From contig JARKIF010000005.1 of NCBI GenBank assembly GCA_029378245.1, positions 124,001 through 188,000 of the forward strand: 64,000 nt of DNA, given 5' to 3'. This DNA is from Roridomyces roridus (Eukaryota > Basidiomycota > Agaricomycetes > Agaricales > Mycenaceae). Numbering within the stretch: the first letter of the stretch is position 1; every line of letters starts with the position of its first letter. Of the stretch, positions 10,459-21,619 are shown in pieces. Below the pieces are notes generated by a model, which did no database searches, was not told where the DNA came from, and saw nothing but the letters and a program-made list of their open reading frames with translations. A program made the translations under genes and the position numbers.

Positions 10459-12505
10459 ATGGGCGACTGCGACTCTACCTCTCTTGAATTCGTAAACTCC
10501 TTCCCTTGTATCGACCTGCCACTACTAATCAAGACTTGAGATAATTGTGGGAGCCTCCGTGTCAGGTAATCTAGTGTGCCATGATACCATGTTGGTGGCG
10601 GACTCAATCCTCTAGGTCTGGCGTCTGCTATCGCATTGAAGGAATCCGGACACCGAGTGCTGGTCTTGGAAAAGGAAGCCCGGCCGGGGGGAGCTGGTTC
10701 AGTAAGTGAACTCTCTACGGCTATTCGAAATTTCATGCGGCAAGGTTCCAAACGGATCTGGATGTGCCCAGTAAGTTGAGTTGCCTCTGGAATTTATATT
10801 TCTTGATCACCAGACTACCGCCCAACGCTGGCAAAATTCTCAGCGATTGGGGTCTAGACGATGTGCTACGGGCTAATTCATCCCCAGTCTCCGGTTTCAC
10901 GGTCTATAAATGTGCGTGAGAGTATAGGCCGCTCAGCGCTCGTCAAAGTTATGGTGCAACAGATGACCCTGGAACGGTTAGTCCGGATTTCATCGGCACA
11001 AACCTCTGGGATAAGGAGCTGTTGAGTGAGGCTCGTGGTGGTTATGTGCAACTCTCTGTGGGTCAACTTGATTCTCGTGGTATTCCCTGAATCAACCTTC
11101 CTCCAGCACCGCGAACTCGTTCGAATTCTGTACGAGTTTGCCATCAAGCCCTCCAAGGATGACATCTCACTTGTATCCGTGAAATTTGGAGCCGAGGTCG
11201 TCAACATCGATTGTGAGGCTTGCACTGTAACCACGAAAAACGGGGAGGTACACACCGCGGATGGTATCATTGGTGCTGACGGCGCAAATGGCATCGTCCG
11301 CCGGGCCTTGATCGAGGGAGACGGGAGCGAGCCCGATAGTGGCACCTTTACCGGGATTTCGGCCTACAAGTGGGTGTCTTTCACTGGAGGCGCTGTGGAA
11401 TACATTGAAGATTTTGCAGTACTTTCATCCCGAGAACTCGGGTACTCGAAAACGACCTTGACTGGCTGTTTAACTTTCCGAATGTAAGTGAAAAAGCCGT
11501 CGTGTCTGGGTGTATGAATTATGCTACACAGTGTACCTTGTGGATGGGTCCTAACAGAGGTGAGGATGTCACCGACGCACTGATACCGTCAATGGTTCTC
11601 ACCTTCAAGTTATTCAGCCTTGAGAACCTTTCCATTGGTGCGTCTTTTGGAGAGGAATCATTTTACGCATTTAATCTGTTGCAGGGAAAGGACAGCGACC
11701 TTTCGCTCACGGTCTATACGCCGGATATCAGTACCCAACATATTGATTGGAATGACGAGGCTGAGATGAAACTCACCGACGTCCTTGGGTCGTGCGATAA
11801 AGCGTCAGTACTTCTTTCCAACTTGCAGATATTAATTCCTGTGTAGAATCCGGAAATTAGCAGCAGTAGCTGAGCCAGCGACTTGTATTCGGATCAAAGA
11901 GTATCATGACTTGGAATCGTGGGTCTCTGAAAGCGGAAGAGTTCTGGTTGTTGGCGATGCCGCTCATCCATCTGCAGTGAGGATCACAATTCCTTTGGTT
12001 CTAAATTTTTGAGTCGATATACCAGCCTGCTTCGATGCACTCGTATTCTTGCTCTCTCGAAGATGGCGTCTTTCTCGGGAAACTGTTCTCGCACACGCAA
12101 AACACCGAGCGCGTTCCTGAATTTTTTCATGCCTTCGAAGGACAGAGACAAACTCGCTGCACCCGAATCCGTCAGGCAGAGAAAGAGGCACTGCGGATCA
12201 TCTTGCTCACCGAGGGTCCCGATCAGGCGGCTGTGGAGGCTTCGATGCGCGAACAACAGGGGGCCGGGGGGAATGTCCTGGAAGGTCTCCAGAATGTTTT
12301 GGACGATTTCGTCATGGTGTAAAGACGACTTTCCTAGCCCACTGGATTTTGTCTGACGCCCTCCAGGTATGGATACAACGCCCGAGACGACGCGGATGAG
12401 TATTGGATGTCCTGGGGACGCTACCACGACATGAAAAAGGACACCACTGACGTCGACAAGACGCCCATCCAGATGACCTTTTCAAGCCTTGTTGAAATGG
12501 AGTGA
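10459..12505 (+). CDS. Salicylate-hydroxylase-like FAD monooxygenase, family II, copy 2
   Basis: This is a tandem paralogue of the gene at 7927, on the same strand, 383 bp after its stop. The start ATG 10459 gives GDCDSTSLEF and then a GTAAAC donor. The next exon begins at 10541 after an ACTAAT branch point and continues IIVGASVSG. A further ATG at 10382 is in another context and is not needed. Other landmarks are NAGKILSDWGLDDVLRANS, RELVRILYEFAIKPS, GIIGADGANGIVRRAL, VLVVGDAAHP (about 11940-11970) and a C-terminal helix with YWMSWGRYHDM. The stop is at 12503-12505. Like copy 1 it has Ser in place of the second Gly of the GxGxxG motif. It is predicted to be a soluble aromatic-compound hydroxylase, with unknown substrate. 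Confidence 0.8.
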
Positions 12506-12739
12506 GAGATGTCGGTGGTTCCGAGTGGTGGGAGTCCGAGTAGTTTCTGTATTTTTTCAAGTGATTTCCAAGTGTTTTCAAGAATCAAGTTGCAATGCTC
12601 CGGAAGCTATTTCGGTGATCGACTCGCTTCGCTTTATTTGTACCTGAATTTTGAAAGGCTTGATTAGTTCCTCCACCTTGCTCCACACACTCTTTTCTTG
12701 GTCCCTTCCAGTCCTTTCTCCACTACAACGAACCCTTCA

Positions 12740-13787
12740 ATGGCCATAATGGCAGCTACGGAGGGTCTTCAGCCGAAACCCGTGACCGCCAGCGCATACA
12801 CCATCCCCCCTGGCCACCTTGGAAACCTCACATCCGCACAGGAGGCGGCCCTGACCAAAGTCGCTGCAGAGCTTCGCGCAGAGGGTGCTTTCGTCGAGTC
12901 GAGGCACGGCGATGCGGCGTTGCTTAGATTCCTCCGCGCCCGCAAATTTGACGTGCGCAAAGCGAAAGAGATGCTTCTTGCAGCGGAGAAGTGGCGAAAG
13001 GAATTTGGGGTCGATGAGCTAGTTCGGTGCGTGCTTGAAATTCCTTCATAAACTTTGTTGAGTCGCGTTCAGGACTTTCCAGTTCAACGAGCTCGAGGAG
13101 GTGGACAAGTACTACCCACAGTCCTACCACAAGACGGACAAGGTGCTTGATCCTTCTTCATGTCCTCACTTTTTCGAATTCTGTTCGCAGTCCGGACGAC
13201 CCATCTACATCGAGTGCATCGGGAACCTCAACGTCAAGGCTCTATATGCGTGCACCACTCAGGAGCGCCTACTCCAGCGTCTCGTCGTCGAGTACGAAGC
13301 TTTTCTCAACACGCGCATCGCCGCTTGCTCTGCTGCCGCCGGTCACCCCATCGAAAAGTCCCTCACGATCCTCGACCTCGGCGGCGTCTCCCTCTCTAAT
13401 TTCATTCGCGTCAAGGACTATGTTTTTGCGTCTACATACATCGGGCAGAACATGTATCCCGAAGTACTCGGCTCGTTCTACATCATCAACGCGCCGTGGT
13501 CCTTCTCGGCTGTTTGGGCCGTCATTCGCCCTTGGCTCGACCCTGCAACTGTTGCCAAAGTGCAGATTGTAGGTGGCCCGAGCGTCTACCGGCCCCTACT
13601 CCTGGCGCAGATCGACGCGGAGAATTTACCGTGTGCATTTGGCGGCAAGTGTGCCTGCGTTGGAGGGTGTTCGCTGAGCGACGCGGGGCCATGGAACCCC
13701 CCAGTCTTAGAATGCGAAGGAGTCACTGAAAAGGGGCAGGCGGTCGAGATTGAGCATGCTGCGGGCGGGCGGCTCTTGTCGGCCTAG
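12740..13787 (+). CDS. Sec14-like CRAL-TRIO phosphatidylinositol-transfer protein
   Basis: Three exons (12740-13026, 13073-13142, 13191-13787) give 317 aa. The N-terminal CRAL-TRIO-N helices carry the family motif DAALLRFLRARKFDVRKAK (about residues 55-75). The lipid-binding CRAL-TRIO domain follows, with GRPIYIECIGNLN, LTILDLGGVSLSNF, YPEVLGSFYIINAPWSF and FGGKCACVGGC. These are the signature stretches of Sec14-type proteins, which exchange phosphatidylinositol and phosphatidylcholine between membranes and support Golgi traffic. The second ATG (12749) is also possible. The protein ends 40 residues after the domain, as in compact Sec14 family members. The fungus probably has several paralogues, so I do not equate this one with the essential yeast SEC14. 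Confidence 0.9.
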
Positions 13788-14199
13788 CGGGTTTCAACTT
13801 TTTTCGCTATGTACTTATCTCTTCACTTATATTGGCATCATCAGGAGCATGTATATAATCGCACGCATTTCATTTGGAAGTATCCCAGGGTCTACAACTT
13901 GGCAATAGGTATACGTATGTGACAATCTTCAACAAGGTCAGTACTCTCGTGTCTGTGAGTCCGATCGCGCCCACCCCACCACATCTCCCGTGTAATACTC
14001 GGGTTTTGAACCGGTCGCGTTGCCTCGACGGCTGCTACTCGGCGGCGTTCAACGCTGTTGCTCAAGTCCCGCTGGCGTGAATAATTCCTTCAGGAACTTT
14101 GCACTGCGGAGATCGGAATTCCGAGGGTGCATGGAGACTCGGTGCGTATCCATCTTCGTTCGTCTGTGGGTGCCGCCAACACTTCTCACCTGATGTCCC

Positions 14200-14560
14200 T
14201 GTGCCCGCAAAGTTTTTCTGGGTAAATCCGAATGGTTCTGGGTGTGCACAGTACGCCAACGGTTCAACCTCTTTGATCGAACTCTCATTCATGCGGAGTA
14301 CTACTTCCCAATGGCTGCAAAATATTTAGCCATGGGTACCAGAGGCCCAGCTTTAACTCGGCACCTATTTCTTGTTTCTCTGTAGACCGATGGTCTCGAT
14401 CATATTATTTCTAGCCAGTATAAATTCACACACTTTAGACGATCCGTAGGTTAGTCTTGTGAGCTATAGCGTTGAACGCAGGAAACAATGTTGGGACGAA
14501 GCAATGTTGACTGAGTTGAGGGTGAGTATGCGCAGCTCTGAGCTCGCAGTAAACAGCCTT
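14200..14560 (+). pseudogene. Relic of a family II (salicylate-hydroxylase-like) monooxygenase
   Basis: Three short islands match successive exons of the genes at 7927 and 10459. AATCCGAATGGTTCTGGGTG (about 14225) corresponds to the PNGSGCAQ exon. ACTTCCCAATGGCTGCAAAA (about 14305) corresponds to PPNGCKI. TGTTGGGACGAAGCAATG (about 14488) corresponds to WDEEMLSE. The sequence between them is diverged and no frame stays open, so this is a decayed third family II copy. It lies just upstream of MYND paralogue B, whereas MYND paralogue A lies just upstream of the two intact copies. The rest of 13788-14789 shows nothing else recognisable. Confidence 0.55.
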
Positions 14561-14789
14561 GAAGTTGAGTATCGCGGGTTGTTCTGGGCGACAAGTTCGT
14601 TCAGCGTCTTGATGATGTACGTCTCCCACAAACAGGTCGAAAACAGATCCACTGTTCTCTCGAAACCCTGAAACTGGTCGTCAACACGGCGACAAAAAAA
14701 AGGAGGTGCCATTGATTCAATCTCCGACAGACATAACAAGGACAACTATTCAGGTCTCCTGAGTGCCGCAAAAATCGTTGCTGCCTGAC

Positions 14790-17057
14790 ATGCCTAAAAA
14801 GAAGAGAAGCCAAGCCACCGCGGGTGGCGCACTTCCCACCGTCGCCCAACTTCTCGCGACTGCCCGCTCGGAGAACGACCCACACAAGCTGGTCGGCGAT
14901 ATATCTGGACTGCTTGACGTCTCTGGTTCGTTATTGACAGCACGAAACCTCATGATGACTGGATGGTCTACAGACGTTAGCACTGCGCAAGGCCTCAAGG
15001 AATGCCATCGTGGCTTCGCCATTGTCTGTTCCAAAATCGACCAGCTGTACATGCAGACTCGAGAAGACCGGTGGGATCGCGCGTCAGCAGACCGGCTGGC
15101 CGCTTTCATCCTCTTCACGTGTGGCCGCATCGCCCAAGATGTGGTCCTGTGCAAGCGTATTTTCGAAGAAACTCGTGCGTGGCTTCAGATTGGCTGGGAG
15201 AATGCAGTGTTGACAAGTTTCAGGGTTTCTTGAAAGAAGCATGGTTCTTTTGTCCTCTACCAGCGACCTGTTCGTCGGGGAAATCGTGATCAAAACACTG
15301 GACGACGTTACCTCGCATGATAACACCGCGATCCTCAGCAAGGCCATATGTGTTGTGCCCACTGTCCTCGACTACGCTGAAGCCCATCGAACGCAGCTGC
15401 GAGTCGAATGCCTGGAGAAGGTCGTCTTCATCTTGCTAGGCTCCACTTTAGACGTCTACACCGAAGCCAACCCGAATCCCGAATTGGCCGCACTGGCCTC
15501 CATACCCCGTGTCGTTGGTTTATCACTGCAGGTACTCGGGCTGCCAGATTCCACGTCTCAGCTCCATAGATCTTTCACGTCTTTCTGCTCCATGACAGCC
15601 AAGCATCTTGGTACGATCTTCCTTTCCAAACCAGACTTGATCAATTTCCTTGTCGCTGGCACACGGAGTGCCGATTACCATACTCGGTGCTTTGCTCAAT
15701 CATCCCTCGTCCAGATTTACTCTGAGACTGCTTGGAGGGATTGGAAAGCTGGTCGTGGGCATCTTCAACAGTTGAACCTTGGATCCCAGTCCTTTCTTGC
15801 CGAAGGTGCTCAAGCCCTGATAGAATTTCTCAACCTTGTCCAGAGGTTCGATGGAAGCTCCGGCTCCCAGATCGGCCATGCCTTGGCTGACTTCATGCAG
15901 GAAAACCCGGGTGTGGCCCGCAGAATGTCCGAGGCATTCATCGGCAGGATTCCTCTGTGCGAAACGGCCCTCCGACGCGATGGGTCCACTCGGGCTGTCA
16001 TAGCGGCAGACATCCTCCGCTTCGAGCTCCTTCTGTCGCGCGACGAGGCTGATCACGAGGCGTGTGCTTTTGCGCGCTCCTGCATGGAGCGACATCCATC
16101 CGTGGCGTATTTCTATCATGCCATGAACACCTTCCCAGATATCCTCGCCGCGGGTCCGTCGGCTGCCTTTTTCGCGGAAAAGGGGCTTCGATGTCGTCCC
16201 ATCTCCAATACTATACGACGAGACCTTCTTGCCTTGATCGCTACATTTTTGCATAGCACCGTTACGACGATGCTGAATCATGTGCCGAACGCCGATCGTC
16301 TACGCAAGGCTCTTGACCTCGTGGAGAAGGGTTTATCGCGTTCAAGTGCGTTTCTGGATATTACCCCACTTGACCATCCCCGCGCGGCTGAGATGAGCGC
16401 AATCTTTGCGTTGTTCAATATCATGTCCAAGGGTGATATTCTGACCTCAAAGGAATTAGAGGTGATATTCATATTATTATCATGCTTGGACGGTCGGTGA
16501 CACCTTGTTCGAACTTCGCAGAGCTTGCAGGCAAGATTTTCCTTGGCGTGCGAGATCGCTCGCAACAATGTTGTGTTTCGGCTGCCAAAGGAGTGCAGCG
16601 CACTCGAGCTGATATTTGCGCATATGCCCACCGCGTGGGGACGCTGGGGCCCAATCATGTCTCGCACCGACTCAACCGAGCCTCGCTGGCGCTTCGGAAA
16701 TCGTGAAACCCGAGTTTCGGTGGTAGATCTGGAACCCGTCACACTGGCAGCAGATCCCAACGATGACCATTTCCTGTTGTGGCTTGAAAACTTGTACATG
16801 GCGACGCCAGATGTACAGAACGCGGAGATTCTGGGGACCCCGGATACAGCTCGTCGACATGGAGAAGCGGGATTGTACCACTGTTCGGCGTGTAATTCTC
16901 CAAACGCAGCGCTCAAACGTTGTTCTGGATGTCAACGCGCGAGGTGTGTTGCCGTCTTTCATTGAGCACCGATTTAACTTCCACGAACAGGTACTGCAAC
17001 AATAGTTGCCAGAAATCCCATTGGAAGACTCATCGACAAGTTTGTAAGGCGAAGTAG
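14790..17057 (+). CDS. MYND-type zinc finger protein, paralogue B
   Basis: The start ATG 14790 gives PKKKRSQATAGGALPTVAQL; about 690 aa follow in about five exons (14790-15174, about 15221-16470, 16525-16943, 16992-17057). The long helical body parallels paralogue A: LLATARSE..., RVECLEKVVFILLGSTLDVY, RAVIAADILRFELL and PTAWGRWGPIM against its PAWRRWGPII. The C-terminal MYND finger is intact across the last intron: HCSACNSPNAALKRCSGCQ, RAR, YCNNSCQKSHWKTHRQVC, then KAK and TAG at 17055-17057. A central acidic linker before the finger differs in length from A. Likely a protein-interaction adaptor; no enzymatic motif is seen and the function is unknown. Confidence 0.78.
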
Positions 17058-17257
17058 TAGTCAGGTATTGGTTAGGGTTGCTTGCAGTTGACGATTAAAT
17101 AAAACATCGATTGAGATGCAGCGGTCTCACTGCCTTTGAAAGAAGCACGAGCGTGAAAACTGCACGACTGAGGCACCGAAATCTGAATCGAGGTGCACGA
17201 ATGCATTCCCCTTCTGCTTCGTCGAGCAGAGGAAGCCGTTGATAGTTGCGGGGGAAT

Positions 17258-17734
17258 CTAGTACTCGTGGAAGGGCGTTGAAGCCATCGAGTCGATCTCC
17301 ATAGCCGCCGTGCCCTGGCCCATACCCACACTCGTTGTCGCAGCACGCGTGGAAAACTCTGCAAGTTGTTGTCTGCTGGCAGTGAGCAAAGCACGAGAAG
17401 TGAAAGAAATCTCACCGCTTGCGATCCCTCAGCTCTGTGAGCATCTCAATCACCTCCCCCTGCTCCTCGATACGAAGCTCCCCGCCTGGAAGACGCGCCG
17501 AACGCTCCTTTGCCTCGGCTAACGCGTTTTTAAAGTCGTTGGTCTGCCAAGTGAGATGAAACGAGCGTGTTTTGAGAGCAGGTAACGCACCGCCTGTAGA
17601 AGAGCCTGCTTCGCTTGCGGGGTGACGGTGCCTTCGGGGCGTTGCGTAAGCTCAAGGACAGCGGCGAGCTTCCCGAGCAGGCTCGAGAAGAGTACGACAG
17701 GGAGTGTGCTGTCCGTCGCGATGGGCGCACTCAT
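17258..17734 (-). CDS. Probable Mediator complex subunit 9 (Med9-like)
   Basis: Three exons on the minus strand run from ATG 17734 to TAG 17258-17260, about 120 aa. Intron 1 sits after LLQA and intron 2 after LRDRKR. The core reads LLGKLAAVLELTQRPEG, TNDFKNALAEAKERSARLPG, then a GGELRIEEQGEVIEMLTEL helix. This is the Med9 pattern: two amphipathic helices, a Pro-Gly turn and a helix with a conserved EEQ. Med9 belongs to the middle module of Mediator and bridges activators and RNA polymerase II in the nucleus. The short Gly/Met tail (GQGTAAMEIDSM) looks disordered. The assignment is from remembered family pattern only. Its start lies 30 bp from one arm of the inverted duplication. Confidence 0.5.
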
Positions 17735-17764
17735 ACCAGGACAATTTGATCAAGTCTTCGCACG

Positions 17765-20002
17765 CGAGCAAGCAATCTATAATCCAATTTACACTATGTT
17801 ACAGAGAGATATAAGAGAAATAAAGATAAATCTATGGAGATGGAGCAGACCTCATCGTAGGGAGGTAATGGAAGATGAGAGAGATAAGAGAGAGAGAGAG
17901 AGGAAATGGAAAGATATAAGAGATGAAGCAGCTGGGAGATGGGCGGTGGTAGATCCTACCGACGTCGTGGGCCGAGCATTACGCCGCCTCCGATTATTCT
18001 AGTGTTGGTTCGGGACGTGGGTTTCGGCGGAACAAATTGTTTGGGGGGGAGATGAGGGCGTGGGTGGTTGGGTGCTGGCCTCCGGGGCGCAGGCGTCTCA
18101 TAAATGATGAGAAGTGTCACGGGACGGGTGAGAATGGTATCTGCCAACGGGGCACGCGGCGTCGCCAGTAACGGCGAGGGTGGAGGAGGGATGGAGCCAT
18201 CGAAGGGCGTGATGTGCGGCAAGGCGGTTCCAGCGGGGTTCATCGTGGCCGAGATGTTGATAATGTGTCCGGGTGCGGTGCAGGTCCTGGATCGAGAGGA
18301 CTGGTTCGCGTGAGTGAAAGTAAGGGAAGAGTAAGAGTCGACTCACGGAGGAAGGGGCAAAGAGCAGTAGCGTTTCGGGCAACGGAGGATGGCAAGTGGA
18401 CTAGAAAGAATGTGAGCAAAGGCAACGATGAGAAAACGTCCGACATACCGGGTTCTCGCTCGTTGAACGTATACGGTCGGAACAGCGTGGCGGGGGAATT
18501 TCTTCGGCGAGGAGATGGAGGACGTGGCGTTCGGTGTCAACCATCTCGCCAGGTGCGTCGGTGGCCAAAACAATTGTAGGTGGGCTGGCGATGAGGACGT
18601 GTTGGAGAACAGCGTTCTGGAGGAATGGTAAGAAAAAGATCGAAATATGGCAGAAAGGAACGCACGGTGGGGAAGATGATGGAATACATCCTTGGAACAC
18701 GATTTCATGGGGAAGGTGATGAGCAGACGCGCGTTCTGCGAGAGACAATCAGCAGAAGAAACAATGAGGGTGAAGGAACGCACCGAGGTAAGGAACAGAG
18801 AGCGCGTCCTGCCGACTTGATAAACTCTAAGAGAAGGCCAGTCACGATGCTCGCCCAGGACGACCAGCGCCATGGACTCGTCAATGTCGAACGGAACCTA
18901 TTGAGAACATGAGTAAAGGTAGAAGATGCTGCGTACACACCGTGGAGGTAGCAGTCCTACGCGCTACGGGAGCAGCGGCCAACGCAACAGTGACAAGAAG
19001 CATGACCATGTAGATCAACGCCAAACTCGGCGAGATCGAGAGGGCCGACGCGACGGTCGTTGGTAGGTCGTCTGCGACGGGCATGGGGGTGGGTGAAGGC
19101 GGAACCAGCTCATCCAACAGCGTCGCGACTGACACCCAAGGGCTCGTCGACTGCCAATGGAGGTGCACCATTGGCTTAGAGCTATGGGCTTCCAGGGCGT
19201 CGAGGAGCGGGGTGTAGTTCGGGAAGAGCGGGTGAGGGATGATGTCGAGAATGGGGGAGAAGAGGACGGGAGGAGGGTCGGTAAAGTTGACGGTGGCGGG
19301 GGTGGAAGAGAGATACGCGTCAAGCCCTTGAAATCCGATCCACAGAGGGACCAGCATGCAGAGGCTCTGGCCGTAGATTCGGAGAGATGGCATAGCGCTC
19401 AACGGTCTGGGGTCGAAGAGCCCTTGGAGCAATCTGAGGACGGAGAACAGGGCGATAACGCTCGAAAGACTGTACATCATGGTGGTGCAATGTCAAGAGC
19501 GAAAATGGGGTCCAAACTGGACAGCCTCGCCTTTATACCGCCATCATTCAACAGCGGCCAACAACGCGCTGCGCGTCCCAAACTTCGCACAGCCCATCTC
19601 CAGGTGACCGAGGGACGACAGCAGGGGAGGAGGACACAAGTGGGTATTGATCAAGGTACATACGCGACGCGACGCGATGTGCGGGAGAAAACCGTTTCCT
19701 TCAGGTTTTCATCGGGTCTTCTTCAATACTCGAATTCGAAATCTTCCAGGTCTTCGGGATCGTCGGTCGCAGCCTCAGGACTCCTCCTTGCAACGACGAG
19801 GACTCGTCTTGCTTCCTGTCATTGTCGCTGCTTCCACTAGTGTTGTCACGCCTTTGCTTTATTCTTCAACTTCATTTCGTTTCTTCCTCGAACAATTCAT
19901 GGCCAAACGATGCGCTGCATAGGAAAGGGACTTGGTGGTACGGAGCAGAGCAAGGGTGAGAAAAACGGAAGCATTCAATTCCCATCTGACGGCGTCAACG
20001 CG
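17765..20002 (-). repeat. Left arm of a 2.2 kb inverted segmental duplication
   Basis: Read on the minus strand, this segment matches 29621-31763 nearly end to end: the promoter region, all exons and introns of the membrane-protein gene, and its 3' flank. One end is set by CGCGTTGACGCCGTCAGATG and the other by GATTGCTTGCTCG, beyond which the two loci differ at once. I see no terminal inverted repeats or clear target-site duplication, so this is a segmental duplication rather than a recognisable transposon. The promoter-proximal part of this arm has extra sequence (about 100 bp) relative to the right arm. A purine-rich GAGA tract lies at 17875-17925. Confidence 0.85.
17956..19480 (-). CDS. Unknown membrane-protein gene, left copy (frame possibly broken)
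   Basis: This is a paralogue of the gene at 30097 with the same exon plan. Exon 1 (19480-18941, 180 codons) begins with a hydrophobic signal-anchor-like segment, has a luminal or extracellular part around PILDIIPHPLFPNYTPLLDA, and ends in a membrane span (ALIYMVMLLVTVALAAAPV). Exon 2 (18897-18784) reads VPFDIDESMALVVLGEHRDW. Downstream parts include EEIPPPRCSDRIRS, PETLLLFAPSS and a C-terminus ending IIGGGVMLGPRRR at TAG 17956-17958, with a 22-residue insertion relative to the right copy. Exon 3 is 17 nt shorter than in the right copy, so the frame does not carry cleanly into exon 4 with the same splice sites. Either splicing differs or this copy is decaying. No known domain recognised. Confidence 0.5.
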
Positions 20003-20232
20003 CTCTCGTCACCAAGCAGTGACACCAACTGCAACGCGACCCCGTGAGGCTCCGCCTGCTGTTACCGTACAACGGCACTTGAATGGCACCAGACGAGCAT
20101 CGAGTATCTTGGCCTCTTCTCAAGTGAGTTGCAACGCTCCTTCGAGGAACTTCAAATCTGACCTCTTTTCTCATTTGGCAGGCACTGACCTTTTTCTAGG
20201 GTGAGCTACTAAGGCGCATACCTAGGGATGGG

Positions 20233-20745
20233 TTGCCACAGCCCGTTCGCCATTTTCGACGCCCGCTCGGCTCGCATCAGTTACAGAAGGCTCACAATAC
20301 GAGTTGGGGTCCTCACGAGATTTTATCTTCAATGCATTCGCGAGAAAACCAACGGGCCCCAAACGCGTCGCTGGCGTCTTGTTGCACCACCCTTCCCCGA
20401 GAGGATTCGTTACAGCCAGAATACTCGACACTTCACTTGCCAAACCCTGGACCGACGCCAACCACCGCGTACCGCACGCAGAACGTCCTCGCTGTCTCGT
20501 ACACAGACACGCCTCTGGGTGGAGCCTATGCCTCCTCAAGCACACACTCAGAGCCGGACGGATGTAGATATCAGACAGGGGACTTCGAGGGAGCAGGTTA
20601 TACGTCGCTCGTTGACTTCAGTAAGCTCTCCCCCCTTCCGACGGGATACATCCCTGCGCGGTCATGGAGCGCCTGGTGGACTGGACCGACCAGGGTATGC
20701 GTAGCTTGGTTGCCCTCGCTTGATGCACCAGTTCTTCATTTATAG
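20233..20745 (+). CDS. Doubtful small hypothetical gene
   Basis: An open frame of 170 codons reads protein-like in its second half, with PTPTTAYRTQNVLAVSYTD and GGAYASSSTHSEPDGCRYQ, and a possible donor GTAAGC at about 20621. Two other frames are open across the same span, so chance is a real possibility. No domain is recognised. The surrounding 20003-21136 otherwise shows only the tRNA-like motif near 20830. Confidence 0.2.
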   Translation: MPQPVRHFRRPLGSHQLQKAHNTSWGPHEILSSMHSRENQRAPNASLASCCTTLPREDSLQPEYSTLHLPNPGPTPTTAYRTQNVLAVSYTDTPLGGAYASSSTHSEPDGCRYQTGDFEGAGYTSLVDFSKLSPLPTGYIPARSWSAWWTGPTRVCVAWLPSLDAPVLHL

Positions 20746-20815
20746 CACAAGAATTGTCTTCGAATAGTCGAGGAACAATGAACAGCAGCTCTTTCTAAGA
20801 CCACTACCATGAAAC

Positions 20816-20850
20816 GGGCGCCCGGAGTCGAACCGGGATCTGCGCCGAAG
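20816..20850 (-). other. tRNA-like 3' half (B-box with T-arm)
   Basis: On the minus strand the sequence ATCCCGGTTCGACTCCGGG forms a perfect T-stem and loop and matches the RNA polymerase III B-box consensus GGTTCGANTCC. It is followed by a GCGCCCG that could be the 3' acceptor strand. I could not fold a matching acceptor 5' strand, D-arm and anticodon arm at normal spacing upstream, so this may be a tRNA fragment, an intron-bearing tRNA that I failed to fold, or a SINE-like relic. Confidence 0.3.
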
Positions 20851-21136
20851 CACATTTGTCCACACACGTCCGTAGTAAAAAGTTGATACAACTTCTCGCT
20901 GCCTGGCCGTGGAGTTGATCAGGCTCCGACGGTCTTTGACGGTCATTATCCAGCTCGGCCCCCAGAACCCAAACAGGCAGCAGAGAAGAGGGATCCCCCA
21001 GAGCCCAAATTATGCACCCAGTCTGCCCCCAGAGCCCGAATTCAAGTCATAAGAGCCCCCAGTGACCATGAAAGAAAAATGAAACCACCCGCCAGCAGCA
21101 TGACTCCCCTCCCCCAAGAAACAGACCAACTCCCAC

Positions 21137-21619
21137 TCAAATCATCACCCCACCCTGGCAACAAAACGACTCATCCGCCTTTCGATTCTGCTCATTGGCC
21201 ACTCGGGTCCTAGCGGCCAGGTTGCTGATGCTCGAAAAGATCTGGCGTTTGGGTTTCTTGACTTCGTTCTGCGGTCCTGCTGAAATAAGGTGATAACTGG
21301 CGGGATAGGTCAGCCTTTGAGGAGGAGGAACGAAAACATATCCTTGAGGCACAACGCCATTGACGACTTCCGGCTTGGGCTTCTCCACGGTGGGCGTCGG
21401 GCGTCGGTCCATCCTTCTCGGCTGTTTCTTCGGAACGGGCGCCACGGGTTTTGGGGTCGTCCGCTGTTTCGGCACAGTCGAGGTCGGAGTCGGAGCCGCT
21501 CGAGGTCGTCCAGGCACACGTGAGGTCCTTCGGATCCGGTAGGTCGTGTAGCTCGTCGTCGGCGTCGGAGATATAGGGCAGCATCTAGGGCCTATCTGAA
21601 GAAAGTAAGCTGAAGACAT
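21137..21619 (-). CDS. Hypothetical proline/lysine-rich protein
   Basis: A single open frame of 160 codons runs from ATG 21619. The N-terminal third is Thr/Arg/Pro-rich, the middle has basic Pro-Lys text (KPVAPVPKKQPRRMDRRP), and the C-terminal third is better ordered, with GYVFVPPPQRLTYPASYHL followed by KKPKRQIFSSISNLAART. A TATA-like TATATAGAG sequence lies upstream near 21695. A second frame is open over part of the same span. No family is recognised. The make-up suggests a small disordered, possibly nuclear or cytoskeletal protein. Confidence 0.4.
   Translation of the reverse strand: MSSAYFLQIGPRCCPISPTPTTSYTTYRIRRTSRVPGRPRAAPTPTSTVPKQRTTPKPVAPVPKKQPRRMDRRPTPTVEKPKPEVVNGVVPQGYVFVPPPQRLTYPASYHLISAGPQNEVKKPKRQIFSSISNLAARTRVANEQNRKADESFCCQGGVMI

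Noticed and set aside
17765..20002. Inverted duplication as a DNA transposon
   Set aside because: No terminal inverted repeats, no target-site duplication and no transposase; ends are unique sequence and the content is an ordinary gene with introns.
20800..20960. Complete tRNA gene on the minus strand
   Set aside because: The T-arm and B-box are perfect, but I could not fold an acceptor 5' strand, D-arm and anticodon arm at normal spacing, and the only A-box-like sequence lies on the wrong side. Kept only as a tRNA-like motif.
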